From Aphelenchoides besseyi (lineage: Eukaryota > Nematoda > Chromadorea > Rhabditida > Aphelenchoididae), in NCBI GenBank assembly GCA_024699855.1, contig JAMPIQ010000002.1, positions 1,426,001 through 1,490,000 of the forward strand: DNA of 64,000 nt, read 5' to 3'. Below are positions 1 to 12,315 of this stretch, piece by piece. How positions within the stretch are numbered: position 1 is the stretch's first letter; each line of letters begins with the position of its first letter. Both the position numbers and the translations under genes were made by a program. The notes below the pieces were generated by a model. The model worked only from the letters and a program-made list of their open reading frames with translations, was not told where the DNA came from and made no database searches.

Positions 1-21
1 GTCGACTAGCAGATCTTTTAG

Positions 22-660
22 CGCGAATGCGTCAATTTCATTAGAACGATGGTGCGAATTATTCAGGAGTGGAAAGATGATATTGATATCTTGATACCGC
101 TCTTCGGGTTTGTTCTCGTCTATTCACTCAACCATCAGATTGCAGATACGATTTTTCGTTTAAAAAGCCACGAAATGCAAGGAAAAGTGAACAAGAACTC
201 TTACGACGATCAATCAAGTCATTTTACTCAACAGCAATCGAATTGCCGACTGAAGTCATTTTCATTTCTTCTGTCAATGTACTTTTCCCATTTAAAGCGT
301 CGCCTCAACTGATTTCCGATTTGCATCAAAATCACTCAGTCAAACTCAAACGTTATCAAACGAGTCGAAAGGTAATCAGATCATCTGAATTCATTTATCG
401 ATCTTTAGACTCAACTCGACTATTATCCTGGAGTTCGGCGGTCAATTGAACAAATCAAATGTCCGATTTGTGTTCACGTCAATTGGATGGATTTGTGGTG
501 TTCGAAAGGCAAACGCGGAACTTGCAGCGCCATTGAACCTCGAAGAAACATTCTCTACTTTTCAGATAACCATCACGTTACGAGCTACGGATCGATGTTC
601 GTGGGTGATTACCTGCTAAAAGCATATCAACGAAATGCAAATTTCTTTGCTCATCAATAG
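22..660 (+). CDS. OAC-type acyltransferase, C-terminal SGNH domain only (cut by window start)
   Basis: Three exons (22-186, 219-371, 409-660) join in phase; the window opens inside the preceding intron, whose TTTTAG acceptor ends at 21. The product is the tail of a nematode OAC (nose-resistant-like) membrane acyltransferase: an IIQEWKDDIDIL segment, then a CPIC stretch, then the terminal DNHHVTSYGS block that carries the Asp and His of the SGNH catalytic triad. The N-terminal multi-pass acyltransferase-3 domain would lie to the left. The same order of motifs occurs in the OAC gene at 61891-64000, so the two are relatives at opposite ends of the window. Family call is from motif recognition; substrate unknown. 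Confidence 0.75.
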
Positions 661-690
661 AATTTTAGTCGTATATCGTCGTAGGCAACT

Positions 691-698
691 GTATAAAT
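691..698 (+). promoter_or_regulatory. TATA box candidate (TATAAATA)
   Basis: TATAAATA lies about 100 bases upstream of the ATG at 794 of the fucosyltransferase-like gene. Position and sequence fit a core promoter; no other support. Confidence 0.35.
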
Positions 699-793
699 AC
701 GTTTCTTTTCAATGACGCACAACCACTCACTTGTTTGTTTAGATGATGAATTGCGAGTTTCGATGCAAAGAATCCTTCAATCGACGAATTTAA

Positions 794-2146
794 ATGAATA
801 AAAAATATATCATTTGTTATGTGTTTTTAGTTTGCTTTATTGTGAAAACTGGATTATTTTACTATTACGCCGATCTGGAGTACTTTTATGTTTCACTAAC
901 TCGAGATACCAATTGGAGAACAGCTCGGCAAAACTGATGCTCATAATCATGAGAAAGAAGATCAGAAATAGTATTCAATTAGCTCCGGCTAAGTTTAGAA
1001 GTAATATCGATCCATTTTGTTCACACAAATGTCGCTACACGACCGATCGTCAGCTTCTGCCGTCGGCCGATGGGGTCTTCTTACAACCAGTAGAAATCAC
1101 AGAAGGTGACAGAACCATGTGATTATTTCAAGCAAACATTTCAGATGGTCCCAACCGTTATTCTTCCAATCAGATCTTTTTTGTTTACTTATACGAAGCT
1201 CCCAAACACACTTTCAATAAGCGATTGACGTAGTGAGTATCTTCAGTCCAGTTTCTAGCTTCTGTTTTAGTTTACCTCCACATCAAATCAACTACAAGGT
1301 CGGTTTTATTCCCGGTTGTGACATCTACGCGGGTTACGGCGACTTTCCACTCAAGAATGCGAGTTATTTTGGTCGAGAAACAAAGACACCAAAAGTGAGT
1401 TGGCCATCTTGATTCTAACGGCAATCTTAAGCAAACTCCCGAAGAAGAATGGGAGAGAGTCAAGTCGATAGTGTTGAACAAAACTGAACCGGCATTTGCC
1501 GTCGTCTCTCACTGTCGAACAAATTCACATCGAGAAGATTATTTCGACACCTTCAAACTGTGAGTTCTTCAACGGTTGATTTCATTTCTGAGTTTCCAGT
1601 TTGTATCCCGAACTCCTCAATCTCTACGGCAACTGCTATACGGAAATGAGCAGAAGTAAACGCGATATGGCCAAGAAAATGGCGACCCATCACTTTTACT
1701 TTGCATTCGAAAATGCCATCTGCAACGGTTATGTCACAGAGAAGTTCATTGAACGAGCAAGAGGTCTCGTTGTGCCTGTGGTTTTGCGTCGTTCTGACTA
1801 CCGAACTCTATTGCCCGATGACTCGTATATTTCGGCGGACGATTTCGAGTATGTTTACTGTCATTAAGTCTCACATCATCTATTCAGCATGATGCATGAA
1901 TTGGCCGACTACTTAAAGTACCTTATGAAGAATAAATAAGTTTATTTGCGTTACTTCGAATGGACTAAACACTACAAACGAAAAGGCCCAGATCATCTCT
2001 ATCGAGCTCTTTGTGAATCCTGCACCAAACTGTATGATACTACCAAAAAACAATCGTACACGGACGTCTATCAATGGTACTCTTGGAAGAAGAACTGTGA
2101 TAGTCAATTTGTTACTCGACTTCTTGAACGTCAACTAATTTCCTAA
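794..2146 (+). pseudogene. alpha-1,3-fucosyltransferase-like gene (GT10) with in-frame stop
   Basis: Exons 794-879, 966-1105, 1145-1229, 1271-1394, 1432-1559, 1600-1848 and 1888-2146 join in phase. They encode a type II membrane protein with one N-terminal membrane helix and a GT10 catalytic domain: QIFFVYLYEAP, the GCDIYAGYGDF block (equivalent of SDIxxPYG), VVSHCRTNSHRE, and HHFYFAFENAICNGYVTEKF followed by DDSYISADDF. After LKYLMKNK an in-frame TAA (1937-1939) interrupts; the same frame continues for another 69 codons with YLRYFEWTKHYK, typical of the family C-terminus. The N-terminal part before CSHKC is shorter than usual and its first intron is the least certain. Either a recent pseudogene, a truncated enzyme, or a base error. 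Confidence 0.72.
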
Positions 2147-2276
2147 TAAACGCTGATTGCTTATTGACTCGATTATAATCTAAAGACGACATAGCCGTGA
2201 TTATGCATACAACAGTTTAAGTGAGAGAAGCTTGAACACGGCAACATTAGTTGTAATTGTCCAAGTATCTACGAGT

Positions 2277-3566
2277 TTATTTGTCAAACTGAAACTCAGG
2301 AATCGGAAAGTCGAAGAGCTTAAAATCGTGATAGAATAAGCGAACCACGTACTCCATCAGAAATGGTGATGATCTTATACGCTTCTCAAAGAACTTGCGA
2401 GCTCTGGATGAAACAGTTGAGTGGATTGTTCGTCCCGATTTCAACTGATCGCGAATGAACTCCAGACTCTCGTCGCCCACTCCTTGTTGCTTTAGAAGTG
2501 GTAGAAGCTGAGCTAAGAACTCGTTCGTGCCATTAACTCCACTCTTGTAGCGAATGAATCGATACTGTTTGAAATGCCAATGGAAATCACAGCGCCTGAA
2601 AACCTTGGATCTCAAACCACGCGAACAATCGAACTCACCAGTTTTGTGGGAAAAAATGCCGATCTTCAAAACTGCGTATAAACTTGCGTGATTTTATTTG
2701 CCGTTGAATTCGATCGTGTTCGGTTATGAGGAAACAGGTGATGTTGGAGTGACAACCGTTGCAATATTTTTTCCCATCAGGTTTTCTGAAATGATATCAA
2801 GTGGAAACCAATCGACCACTCACCGTACACACTTGTCAACGAAGCCGCTTAAGAAGCGATCTATTGGCTCACGTACAACGGCCAAATGAAGCCAACTGCT
2901 GTCGATATTCATCTTGTTGTTGTGAAGTGTGTTTGAAAAATTTGTGTTCATTTCGTTTTTTCTTATACAGAATCTGAAAACCGTTTGATAGTTCGATGCG
3001 AAATTCAACCAACCTAAATCGATAAGATTCATGACTCAGAACTCGATTGGCACTTCGGAAAGCGGTCTCGTTGTGAAGGAAACACATGATCGCTTGCAAA
3101 ACCGTAGACAACGATTTCTGTATTAGACAAGCAACAGTTTTGTACTTTTTGGCATACTTTAAGCTCTATGAAACAGTCGGCGGTTGACTACTTACTCTGG
3201 TCTGAGTGTACATATTCTGCAACTTGGGCAAACAGTTTCGCTCACGTCTGCAAATCGTCGTCCAGTTCTTTGTTCCCAATGCACTGATTGTCGGTAGAAC
3301 CTGAGAAACATAGAAAGATCAGCGGAATAGGAACTTACATCCGAGTTGAACTTCAAAATCGTCTCCATATCCGAAAATCGGCGATTGCTTCTTTGCTTTT
3401 CTATGAGCAACAGTCGAAGTTCTTCGCTCTCGTTCCAATCAAGAACTTTTCTTATCTGTAGTCTGAATAGGTCTAGTGATAGTTGAGTGGAACCCATCTC
3501 GAAGACTAGGATCCCGAAGACAAGAAGCAAGGAGATGGAGATCACAACTGAACGGAAAGAATGCAT
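2277..3566 (-). CDS. Golgi-type carbohydrate sulfotransferase (Sulfotransfer_2-like)
   Basis: Six exons on the minus strand (3566-3339, 3300-3196, 3165-3014, 2973-2824, 2785-2639, 2595-2277) all join in phase. The start at 3566 gives a type II signal anchor (MHSFRSVVISISLLLVFGI). Family landmarks: IQKSLSTVLQAIMCFL near the 5' phosphosulfate loop position, VVREPIDRFLSGFVDKC at the 3' phosphate-binding position, an FFPQNWRCDF block and a C-terminal LFYHDFKLFDF. The paired CNGC and FLIT residues between them fit the nematode members. The expected role is sulfation of glycans in the Golgi lumen using PAPS; acceptor unknown. Intact. Confidence 0.8.
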
Positions 3567-4291
3567 AAGAAGCAAAATACACATTTGACTGCTCGGTAGC
3601 TCCGTTCCACTCTAATAAGAGTTTTAAAAGTTGGCAATAAAACAATTTGAAGTCTTTTTTGCAACTAGAAAAAGGAAAACTTAGATTGCTGGTGCAGTTG
3701 AACAAACAAGGGCCTGAAGCTTAAATTAACTTCCCAATAAAAAAGGAATGTAATAGAATTAAAACTAAACTAAATTACCTACTTCCAAAACTATGGTCAT
3801 CAAAAGCTCCGATTAAGCAAAGTTTGGAAGTTGAATTTGATCGTTACGTTCTTTGTTGGCCTCCATTCTTCTCTGGAACATTTGGACTTTTTCTCGAATC
3901 AAAGTCCAATGTTCTGTCCAATGTCAAATATTAATACTAGCAGATGAGTGATACAAAGACGATCTTCGTTTAGTATCGCCGGTCAACAGCTGGTTGTTCT
4001 CGTAGCTACAGATGCAGCAGTCAGCAGTGTTGTCTATCGTTTTATGCTCACGAAAGGATTGCCGTCGACTACAACGTTCAGCGATTACTGAAGTCTGTGA
4101 AACGACATAACCACACGTTGAGAAGTGTACATTGCAATGAATGGAATTTCCCGACTAGAAAATATTTGTAGGGAGAAAAACCAAATGACGAACAGAGTTA
4201 ACATGAATTATGGCATCGCTTTTGAGAATGTCCTTTATAGTCCTCCAAGAGAAGGAAGGAATCTAACCCACATTGCAGTCAAGTCGCAAGC
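3567..4291. other. intergenic stretch, no gene recognised
   Basis: AT-rich; holds the divergent 5' regions of the sulfotransferase (left, minus) and the receptor at 4292 (right, plus). Short open frames here show no domain and no coherent splice structure. Confidence 0.5.
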
Positions 4292-5322
4292 ATGTTACCG
4301 CCATTAGTACTTCTTCAATATGTTTATCAAACAGTTTCCTTTACCATCGCCTTCTGTTTACATTTGAGTTTGTTCTGGAGAATCGTAAACACTTCAATGC
4401 ATCATCAGCTTCTGCCCAACTTCATTTTCTATCTCTTCTGTTGGATATTAACGGCTTCTACTGGAATAGTTCAATCGATGTACATGGCCATTGGTGGCTG
4501 TTTTTCAAGCAAATTCCCGGGAATGCTCAACAAGTTTGTGTGTTTAGATGAATTCTATGGACCTTTTGTTTTCTGGTTTGGTCTCTGTTTCCGAGCATCA
4601 AGCACAGTCACTTCCTTTGCAGTGGCCTTTCTGCTACTCGATCGAATCGCCATTCTGACGTGGCCAATTAGTTTCGGTCGATTACAACGGTGTTTCGTTA
4701 TCTTGAGTGTGACAGTTTCCATAGCTAGTGGGCTGTTTCTGATTCTAGCTGTTCCGTTAGTTGAACTACCAGTCCAACAAACAACAAGTTAGTTAATGCG
4801 ATTGGTATTTGAATGTTTGAGATTTCAGATTGTTCAGTTTTTGTGTGTCTTATTACAGTTTTTCCTCCCTCCGTTCTACCGGCGATGAAAAGTTGGCCGG
4901 GTCTTTTCACGGTGATCTTCGCCTTTGTTTTTGCATTCAAGTTGTTCAAACATCAACGAGAACATTTCGGTACACAGCGGGGTCTTCGGCAGGTTGGTCA
5001 TTACTTTTTGATTCGAAAACCAGGGATTCAGGCGAATATAATCACTGGAATCGCTTGTTGCACAGAATTGTTTTTGAACCTGTCACCGTACTTTTTTTGC
5101 ACGATAATTATCTACATCAAAGGAAATCAGTTGAAGTAAGAGACTGATGAGATCTTTATATTGGTTTTTAGTGCCACAGGACCGTTTCCTTCTGTCTTCC
5201 TAGCAACAGATTCACTTGCCAACGCGATTTGCTACAACATTATGCTCAGAAAAAAGGTGTCTTTACAGATGTCAAGGGTTGGAACTCAAACTCAACAAGC
5301 ACACAGAGGGATGGGTACTTGA
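4292..5322 (+). CDS. seven-transmembrane chemoreceptor, unassigned family, copy A
   Basis: Exons 4292-4787, 4829-5135 and 5172-5322 join in phase to a complete protein of 317 residues with seven hydrophobic segments. Key shared motifs are GPFVFW before TM3, FLLLDRIAILTWPISF after it (a DR/ER-type motif), a TM6 ending in CTELFLNLSPYF, and FLATDSLANAICY in TM7. It is clearly related to the receptors at 8504 and 19547, which share the x-RI-x5-P motif and the D-x-L-x-N/T-x-I-x-Y motif. The nematode Srbc-like group is a possibility but I cannot assign it. Intact. Confidence 0.75.
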
Positions 5323-5401
5323 TTCGCCGACATCCGAGGTGAGAACAAACAAATCGGAGGTATCCAAAAAGCACCTAGTGAATCAAACGATTTGATGAGT
5401 G

Positions 5402-6688
5402 ATGTTGCTTTTCAAATTGATTCTCATCTCTTTGCTAAGATTCGTTGTTTCGATTCCAATAAACGGTTGTTTAAATTCACTTTCCTTGATTCTAAAGCAA
5501 TCAAACGAAACAGATGAAGTCGTGGGTGGTCTTCGAGTTCTCAAATGCGCTCATTTTTGTTTGATCCAAAAGTGGGTGGTGAATGTTGAGCTCATTTCCA
5601 CTTTAAATTTGTAGATCTGCGGAGAAATTGGATTCCAAATTGACTGATTGTCTTCGTGTTCAAACGCAAATGTCCGAGCTATGGAGAGGTAAAGAAAAGA
5701 TATGATAGAGTCGATTTTCTTGTAGGCTTCATGCAAAGAGATGATCCGACCAGCAATGTTTGTTTTGAACGTGTTTCCGGAAAAGTGCTCGTGGGGTTGG
5801 TAGACCGGTTGTTGGAGGGAGTGAAGTCGATTGATGAGTGCGAAAGAAGATGCGAAAAAGGGAATGGAGATTTCGAGTGCCGATCTGCTTCCTATTACGC
5901 AAAAGATCAGGTAAACAAACAACTGCAGTTCTTGATTCTCTTCGTAGGAGTGTATTTTGGCATCGGAAACTCGAGAGACAATGAGCGATCTCTACGTCGA
6001 CGATCCACACGGGATTTACATCGAGAATGTGTGTAAGAAAGATCGACTGAAAAGTGAGTTGGTAACCAGTGATTGTCAATGAAAGTTAAGGTGAAAACAC
6101 AAAGACTACGACGCCGAAAATCGATGTCACTACCACAACAACTGTTTTGACATCCACTTCTAACTCGACTCAAAAAACTGCAGTCACTCAACAATCAACT
6201 ATAAGTTCAACTGCATCAAGCCTTCCAACAACTCCGATGGCTATTCCCGCACACGTGATCGATAACTACGGGATGCCCGACCCAACAAAATCGAGTCGAG
6301 AGTTGCATTTTCAGTTCCAAGATCAAGTGATTGAAAGCAACAAGAAAGATTGTTTTCGGTGAGCAACAAACACACTACTAACCAAACACATTGCAGGGAA
6401 TTCTATCCACCGAACATCAAAACCAACCGTGTCGTTCGATCCAATTCAATTCATGATTGTGTTCGAACATGTCGGGAGTGTGAATTTTGTTTATCTCAGA
6501 AGTCCAAGTGCACGTTGATTGGATTCTCCGTGTAAGTTAAATTGGAGAGACGACCACCAACCTTATTTAGAGAACAAGGTCTCTGTGCACTGGCAAACCA
6601 ACTCAATTCTTCCAATCGCAATCTACAGCAACTTAAACGAAGCGAATCGATGGGCAGTTTCGTTTTTATGGAACGATTCCAATGCTGA
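5402..6688 (+). CDS. secreted PAN/apple-domain glycoprotein with Thr/Ser-rich linker
   Basis: Seven exons (5402-5571, 5615-5688, 5726-5910, 5948-6053, 6091-6358, 6397-6531, 6571-6688) join in phase to 351 residues. A signal peptide (MLLFKLILISLLRFVVS) is followed by a first cysteine-containing segment, then a clear PAN module: VCFERVSGKVLVGLVDRLLEG, ECERRCE, FECRSASYY, ECILASETR. A long Thr/Ser/Pro linker follows, then a second PAN-like module beginning DCFREFYPPN with CVRTCRECEFC. PAN modules bind protein or carbohydrate in extracellular matrix; the nematode relatives are cuticle or lumen-lining proteins. No zona pellucida domain is present. Role beyond this is not inferable. Confidence 0.75.
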
Positions 6689-7026
6689 GTTGAAATACCT
6701 TTCTCCTCTAGAACTCTACAAAATAAACTTTCGATTGAGTTATCGTGTTAGCGTTTGTGTCTTTCACCGCCCCTCAAATCTTTTAACACCGTTTCGAAGT
6801 TTCTTTTACGGTTGTAATTGTTTATCGTTCTGTTTACTAGAACAAGTGGTTTGTGTCTATAATCGGATATTTAGACTTACAAAACAGCTTATAATTGAAA
6901 CAAAAGTAACAGTAGACATGATTCTGCTAATGGTCCATGAATTCGATTAACTGATATTTAGCTTTTTGCAAAACAAATTAGCCCCAAGAAAACAGACTGG
7001 ACACTAAACTTCGAGAGTTCAGAACA
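6689..7026. other. 3' region of PAN gene and 5' region of next receptor
   Basis: No gene recognised. One reading frame stays open across 6571-6950, but it requires the wrong splice phase and has no domain. Confidence 0.4.
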
Positions 7027-8221
7027 ATGGACGTGGAAGATCTAAACGTTCGAATGGACTGTAATCTTGACTGTGAAATACAAAAATGCTGTCGAACGCT
7101 ATTGATCGTGAGCTTCGTGTGTTCGACGTTTCTGCTTCCAATTTTGATTTACCTGGTTCTTACAAAATCACACAAAATGCAACAATATCGATGGTATCTT
7201 CTGAACACAAGTAGGCGTTTTTGTACTGTTAATTGTATTCTTGTTCAGTTCTGTGGTGTTATGTCCATCATTTCTGTGCTTTTCTGACTCATCCGAATCC
7301 AAAATACCCGTCAACGTGCATTCTTTTCCATCCATTGATTTCCACGAACCAAAATCAAACGATCTTGTTGTTTTACATCGCCATCATCTCGTACATCAAT
7401 TTGGGTTTGAGGTGAATCGACACGACTATCAGTTTTACTGTTCGTTTTCAATATCATTTGCTCGATGTTATACAGATTTGGGCAGGTCGGTTGAAGACTA
7501 GAAGAGTCGATCAACTTTATGTTTCAGGCATACTCCATGTGGTCGGCTAAGTACTTCGAAAAAAGTCCCTCAGTTTACGCTTTGTATTTCGGATTGTACG
7601 TTCTTGTCTACGCGACCATTTTCCTGCCGATTGCTTTGGGACAAGAGTGGAGTTGGGAGAAAACACGAGTACAATTTGTGGCTGAGAATCCCACTCTTGT
7701 CGCTTATTTCAACCATCCAATGTTGTGTTTTGTGCATGAAAACCAAGTTCGCGCTCTTCATTTGTATATGGCAATTTTGCTCATCGTTGTTTTTGTGATT
7801 GGAAACATTTTGTACGTTCTGCTAGCCCGGATGTTGCACAAATCGAGGCGGAATTCTTTTCTGACCACAACTCATCGACTGCAAGTGATGTTGTTTCGAG
7901 CCTTCCGAGTTCAGTTATTCATTGCTTATGCCTTCATTTTACTGCCATTAATCTTTCAAGCTTTGCTAATCCATTACCGAGTAGGTTATCAAACAACACA
8001 CCGTATTATTGATTTAGTATGAACACGCCGGAACGGTGACCACGGTGGTCATATTGCTGTTGAGCATTCACGGGTAAGTACTGAACTCAAATTTTGAAGC
8101 TTGCTTTAGAACGGTGGACAGTCTAGCAATGATCTACTTCATTAGTCCATGGAGAAAAACGGTGAGAAGTTGGGTCAGCAGAAAAGGTATTTTCGATACC
8201 TTAACATTAACATTAGGTTAA
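7027..8221 (+). pseudogene. Srh-like chemoreceptor with a +1 frame break
   Basis: Exons 7027-7210, 7249-7485, 7528-7980, 8018-8073 and 8110-8221 account for a full Srh-type receptor. The hallmarks are LTHPNPKYPSTCILF before TM3, ESTRLSVLLFVFN, THRLQVMLFRAFRVQ before TM6, and SIHGTVDSLAMIYFISPWRK at TM7. All exon junctions agree in phase except inside exon 2: the frame that encodes TM2-TM3 up to INLGL must shift by one base at AGGTGAA (about 7410-7416) to reach ESTRLSV. No splice solution of normal length repairs this. Pseudogene or one inserted base. Confidence 0.65.
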
Positions 8222-8503
8222 TTCAGATCCAAGTTTATTCATAACATCGTTCTTCATAAAAGTCACCGGTTCTTGAATCGACGAAAATTGCTGACGTACT
8301 CAGAAGTTATTGATTTTCACTGAAGCTGAATACAAGTGCAGACCGTTTTATACAAATTGCAATTATCGGCGTCATAAAGTGCATTTAAAGGCCTAGAACT
8401 TAAATTCCACCAGGTACAAGTTCGAAATGTCGACAAGTGATCAATAAAAAGACGTGAGACAATTTTGTGGTACTTGAATTGTCTAGTCATTTATTTTTCA
8501 AGC

Positions 8504-9599
8504 ATGTTCAACGATTCAGAACTGATTAACAAACAAGCGATCTTACCTCCACTCTTTCTTATCGAGTACTTGTTTATTCTCGTATTCTATTCGATTTCAA
8601 CGACACTTCAAACATATTTTTTCTATCGTATTTGTACCTCGTCCTTAAGAAGACATCTATCCTCCAATATCACACTCAATGTTCTTTATTGGTGTTTCAC
8701 AAATTTATCGGCTTTCAGTGACATATCGTACATGTTTGTGTACGGCTTCGATGCAGGTATCTTTGATCATCTGAATGAACCAAAATTCAATTTTTAGAAC
8801 CGTTCTCAGGACCAATCATGTTCACAACAGGCAACATCTACTATGTTTTCTATTTGCATGTCCACTTCACTTTCATTTCTGCTTTTGAATCGAATTGTCG
8901 TTTTGATGTGGCCGTTGAGTTCACCGCGATTTCGCAAAAGCTTCACTGTATCAACAGCCACAATCACTTTCACAATCGGGACTTTGTGTGCTGCGTTTCA
9001 AGCCTATCTTGAGATGCCGATTCCTTTAGAAACCGGTTGGTAATTCTCTGGTTTTGTCTAAGCATTACATTTAGCTTGTCAAGCGTTTTCATGCCTTGTT
9101 TCGAAATCAAAAGGCGTAGTTTATTCTACTTCTCGACAATCAATCGCCCTTTTCAACGTGCTTTTGGCCATCATCTTTTGGTGGAAGTTATCTCAAAATC
9201 AACAGAATTTGAGCGGAACTCAACAGAACCAACGACAAGTAAACAAACCACGTGCTTCCTAGTCTTGTACTTCTGTTTCAGAATAATCTTCTAGCTGCAT
9301 TTGCTATTCTAAGTGAGATTGTGTTGAGTCTAATGCCTTCCATTGTTTACACGATCTTATCTTCCTGGAATGTAAATCAAGGAGCTCTCTTCGGCCCTTG
9401 GATTCATGTATTCGAAATACCTATTGGCCAATTAAACTCTGAACTTTAGACGTTTTATGGTGTAGATTCACTCATTACTGCACTCATCTACAGGCACGTG
9501 ATTTTGAAAGGATCTTCTCAACAAATCGCAATCATTTCTTTTGTCAGCAGTCGAGATCGTGGAGCTATTACTCAGTCCAACAATTCGAGATTACGTTAA
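8504..9599 (+). pseudogene. chemoreceptor, unassigned family, copy B, with +1 frame break
   Basis: Exons 8504-8756, 8798-9035, 9075-9238, 9282-9407 and 9450-9599 encode a relative of the receptors at 4292 and 19547: EPFSGPIMFTTGNIYYV, then SFLLLNRIVVLMWPLS, FNVLLAIIFWWKL, LSEIVLSLMPSIVY and FYGVDSLITALIY. Within exon 2 the frame shifts at the TTTT run near 8843-8848; exon length (238) is one base too long for the flanking phases, so a single extra T explains it. Otherwise complete from ATG to stop. Confidence 0.65.
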
Positions 9600-10826
9600 T
9601 AGTCCAATTGTAGTCGGATGTGATCGACACCAAAAACATGAATAAGAACAATTACGTAGTAGAAGTTGATTAAAATAAATTCTTTCATTTTTAACAACCG
9701 AGAATCGTCTTCAGCACTTTGTAGGATCAGAGATCACCAGAAGCGGTCACTCTCAAATCCAACGCGCATATAAACTCGCGGCACATGAGAAGATAACCGA
9801 TGTCATAGAGATTAAACCTAGATCTAAAGTCAAACACAACAGAAATCTTACCACAAATGTTAGATATAAAGTAGTTAAATCGAAAAGTTCAAACCATCAG
9901 TTTACCTTCATTTAAGCCTTTTACTATGTGCACGACGACAAATCGATCCAAACTACAGTAGCACGTTAACTGTTTCCGAAAAGCTTACACCAATGAATAT
10001 TGCATAATAATATGCTTACAAACCAATCGTTCTGAAGACAAAACAATGTTGACTATTTCCGAACTTAATGAATAAAATTTATTGATAAAAAACAAGTGCA
10101 CAAACGACGCAATAAAACTACCAATCTGGATCAGTAACCTGCCTTCTAGATGTTCCCTTCCAGTAAGATCTGTTTCAAACGAACTATTGTTTAGCATAGC
10201 AACACCCGCGGAAACGTCTTTAATTACTTTTTCTGACGCTTATTATTGAAGCAATTATTGTTTGCAACCGATGGCTGTACGCCGCAGGATAAACTAGTTA
10301 GTTTGAAATATAATGCCGAGATTGAGCACAATGACTGGAAGCCAATTCAAATAAGGAACTTTCCTCGAGTGGAGATTTGATTGGTCAGTAGTTGTTGTGC
10401 CCGGTCATCCAATTGAATTGATTGACAACCATTATATAAGCAAGCATATTTGTTTATCGTCGCTCACAATTCATCGTTTTGATCTTAATCCTACAGTTTT
10501 GCATTCACTTCAGATTCACCTGCTGTTAATCGATTATCGTATAATTTCAATTTTGCACTTCGATTTAAATGTCTCCAGTCATCTATCTTATTTCAATGGC
10601 CTTGTTTTTATAGAACCGTTGAACAACGTAGCATCTTTAATGTTTACAATTTAATCTAACCAATGGGAATCTACAATTTCTAACATCTTTTTCTGTTACT
10701 CTCGATTTCTTTTTCAACTTTTGAACACTACTACACGTGTTTCGGTAATTGACTAATTGTGTTGTATTTCTAGCGAAAGCCAGTCTACCGTCGACAATCA
10801 TTTGGCCAAAACGCTGCTGATCGAAA
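9600..10826. other. 1.2 kb without a confident gene
   Basis: On the minus strand 9985-10197 has an ATG frame of 70 residues with one hydrophobic segment (IGSFIASFVHLFFI) that could be the first exon of a receptor relic. Downstream on that strand (about 9740-9830) a short open piece is flanked by AG and GT but no family is recognisable. Nothing seen on the plus strand. Confidence 0.3.
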
Positions 10827-11584
10827 ATGGAAAACTACGATAACGACGCTGTGGAACGCGAAAAATTTAAAGAATGCTGGAATTACGAAGCTGCCGACAA
10901 AGTTCGTAAAGAAATCTTCTACAGCAATATCGCAACGCTGGTTGATCGAATGAAACTGTAAGGAACAATTCAATTATTTCGAATTTATGTTTTATTGTTC
11001 TTAGTAACTACAGTGCAGATGGAAAATTCATTTGTATTTACCGCCAAGATAACGAAGAACAGTTGTGCACAAACATTTTGGAATATTCTACACTTTCTCC
11101 CGTTAGATTTGACGAAACTGATCTGGAAGAAGTCGACAGAACGCCCTTCAACTTTTGGAAGGATCTGCTGCGTAAATCAGAACTATTATGTGACGAACAC
11201 TGCGCGTTGTCACGCGAACAATGCAGTGATTACCACATTGTTCGAGGTACCGACTTCAGTGCCGTGGATGTTGAACTTCTCATCAGAGAGTTGCGCTTAA
11301 GATTGATATTTGATTATCAATTTGGATTCATCACTGATTGGAAACATGAGTGGCGACTTCTATCTTTAATGGATGGTATTCATTTTAAATATCGTAACAA
11401 AAACAATGAAGAGTTGGATGTTTCTAAAATGAAAGCATTTCTCACCCAGCACAATGAACATAGTCGTTGTGTTCCACGCACGCCCGAATTTTACTTCACT
11501 CAACTCTTGCACAATAACGCACTTCTTTGCCCCATTTGCACTGTTAAACCAGAACTCATTTACACTGAGAATGATGACTGGTAG
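10827..11584 (+). CDS. hypothetical acidic protein, two exons
   Basis: Exons 10827-10957 and 11005-11584 join in phase to 236 residues. Not recognised. The N-terminus is charged (MENYDNDAVEREKFKECWNYE) with no signal peptide, so it is probably intracellular. A cysteine pair LCDEHCALSREQC lies mid-protein and a CPIC motif (LLCPICTVKPELIY) close to the C-terminus, so metal binding is possible. The stop is followed within 35 bases by AATAAA. No homolog family can be named from the sequence. Confidence 0.6.
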
Positions 11585-11811
11585 TTATTTCCTAAACACT
11601 TGTATCCCGGTTGAAATAAATTTTTTGAATGTATTTTAAAATAAATGAGAAGATGAAAAGTGTTTTTTAACAAAGAAATTCCTGAAGTTTGGTTTTGATA
11701 AGCAAACGATGAAAAGAAATCAATAGCAACTCATTTGTAATCTAAAAGTATGCGGTACAACAGGGCTGCTAAATTCTTTTGCTGGAGAAGTTGACGAACA
11801 GGTGGCTTGAG

Positions 11812-12315
11812 ATGCAAGACTTCACATCAACAGTTTGGTTTATACTTTCAATTAGCTTGATCGTCTATAGTAACATGAAATGTTTGTTTTTTCTTTATGT
11901 TTTCATAATTTCTACTGGTATTTTCCTGCATCGATTTTGTGTAAGACGTCTGATCACTATTTTATTTTCAATCATAAACACTCAATTCATTCTTTTCGTC
12001 ATTGCACTTGTTATGTACAATACGGCATCTGTGAGTTTTAGAATCTGATTATAAGTTTATTTTCTTGTTTAGGTTTTTGATGGTCGCCAGATACTTGCTG
12101 AAGTTCAAACACGCCTAGAAACTAGAGCTCTTGATTTTAACAACCTACTTGGTGGTGCTCAAAACACCGGAGCGCGTGGAAACAACTTCCCGGTTAACCA
12201 AAGAACTCAACTCGGTCAAAATGTCGAGCAAGCTGCCGGTTGTTTCCGAGAGAACGACCAACACGTTGAGAACATTCCCGTGAAACGCTTAAGGTGTCTA
12301 AGGGCAAGGTCGTGA
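11812..12315 (+). CDS. hypothetical membrane protein with Asn/Gln-rich tail
   Basis: Exons 11812-12030 and 12073-12315 join in phase. The first exon encodes two or three hydrophobic helices; the second is polar and rich in Asn, Gln, Arg and Glu (for example LLGGAQNTGARGNNFP). The end is uncertain. In the plus-one frame the sequence continues with a similar polar composition (GQGRDNAEALRQQADVRLN) to a stop at about 12359, so the true C-terminus may differ by one base. AATAAA follows at about 12395. Family not recognised. Confidence 0.4.

Noticed and set aside
6519..6950. 143-codon plus frame after the PAN gene
   Set aside because: Uses the wrong phase at the 6532-6570 intron; the other phase completes the PAN module and stops at 6688.
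10397..10654. 85-codon plus frame with hydrophobic stretches
   Set aside because: No relative, no splice context, AT-rich low-complexity composition.
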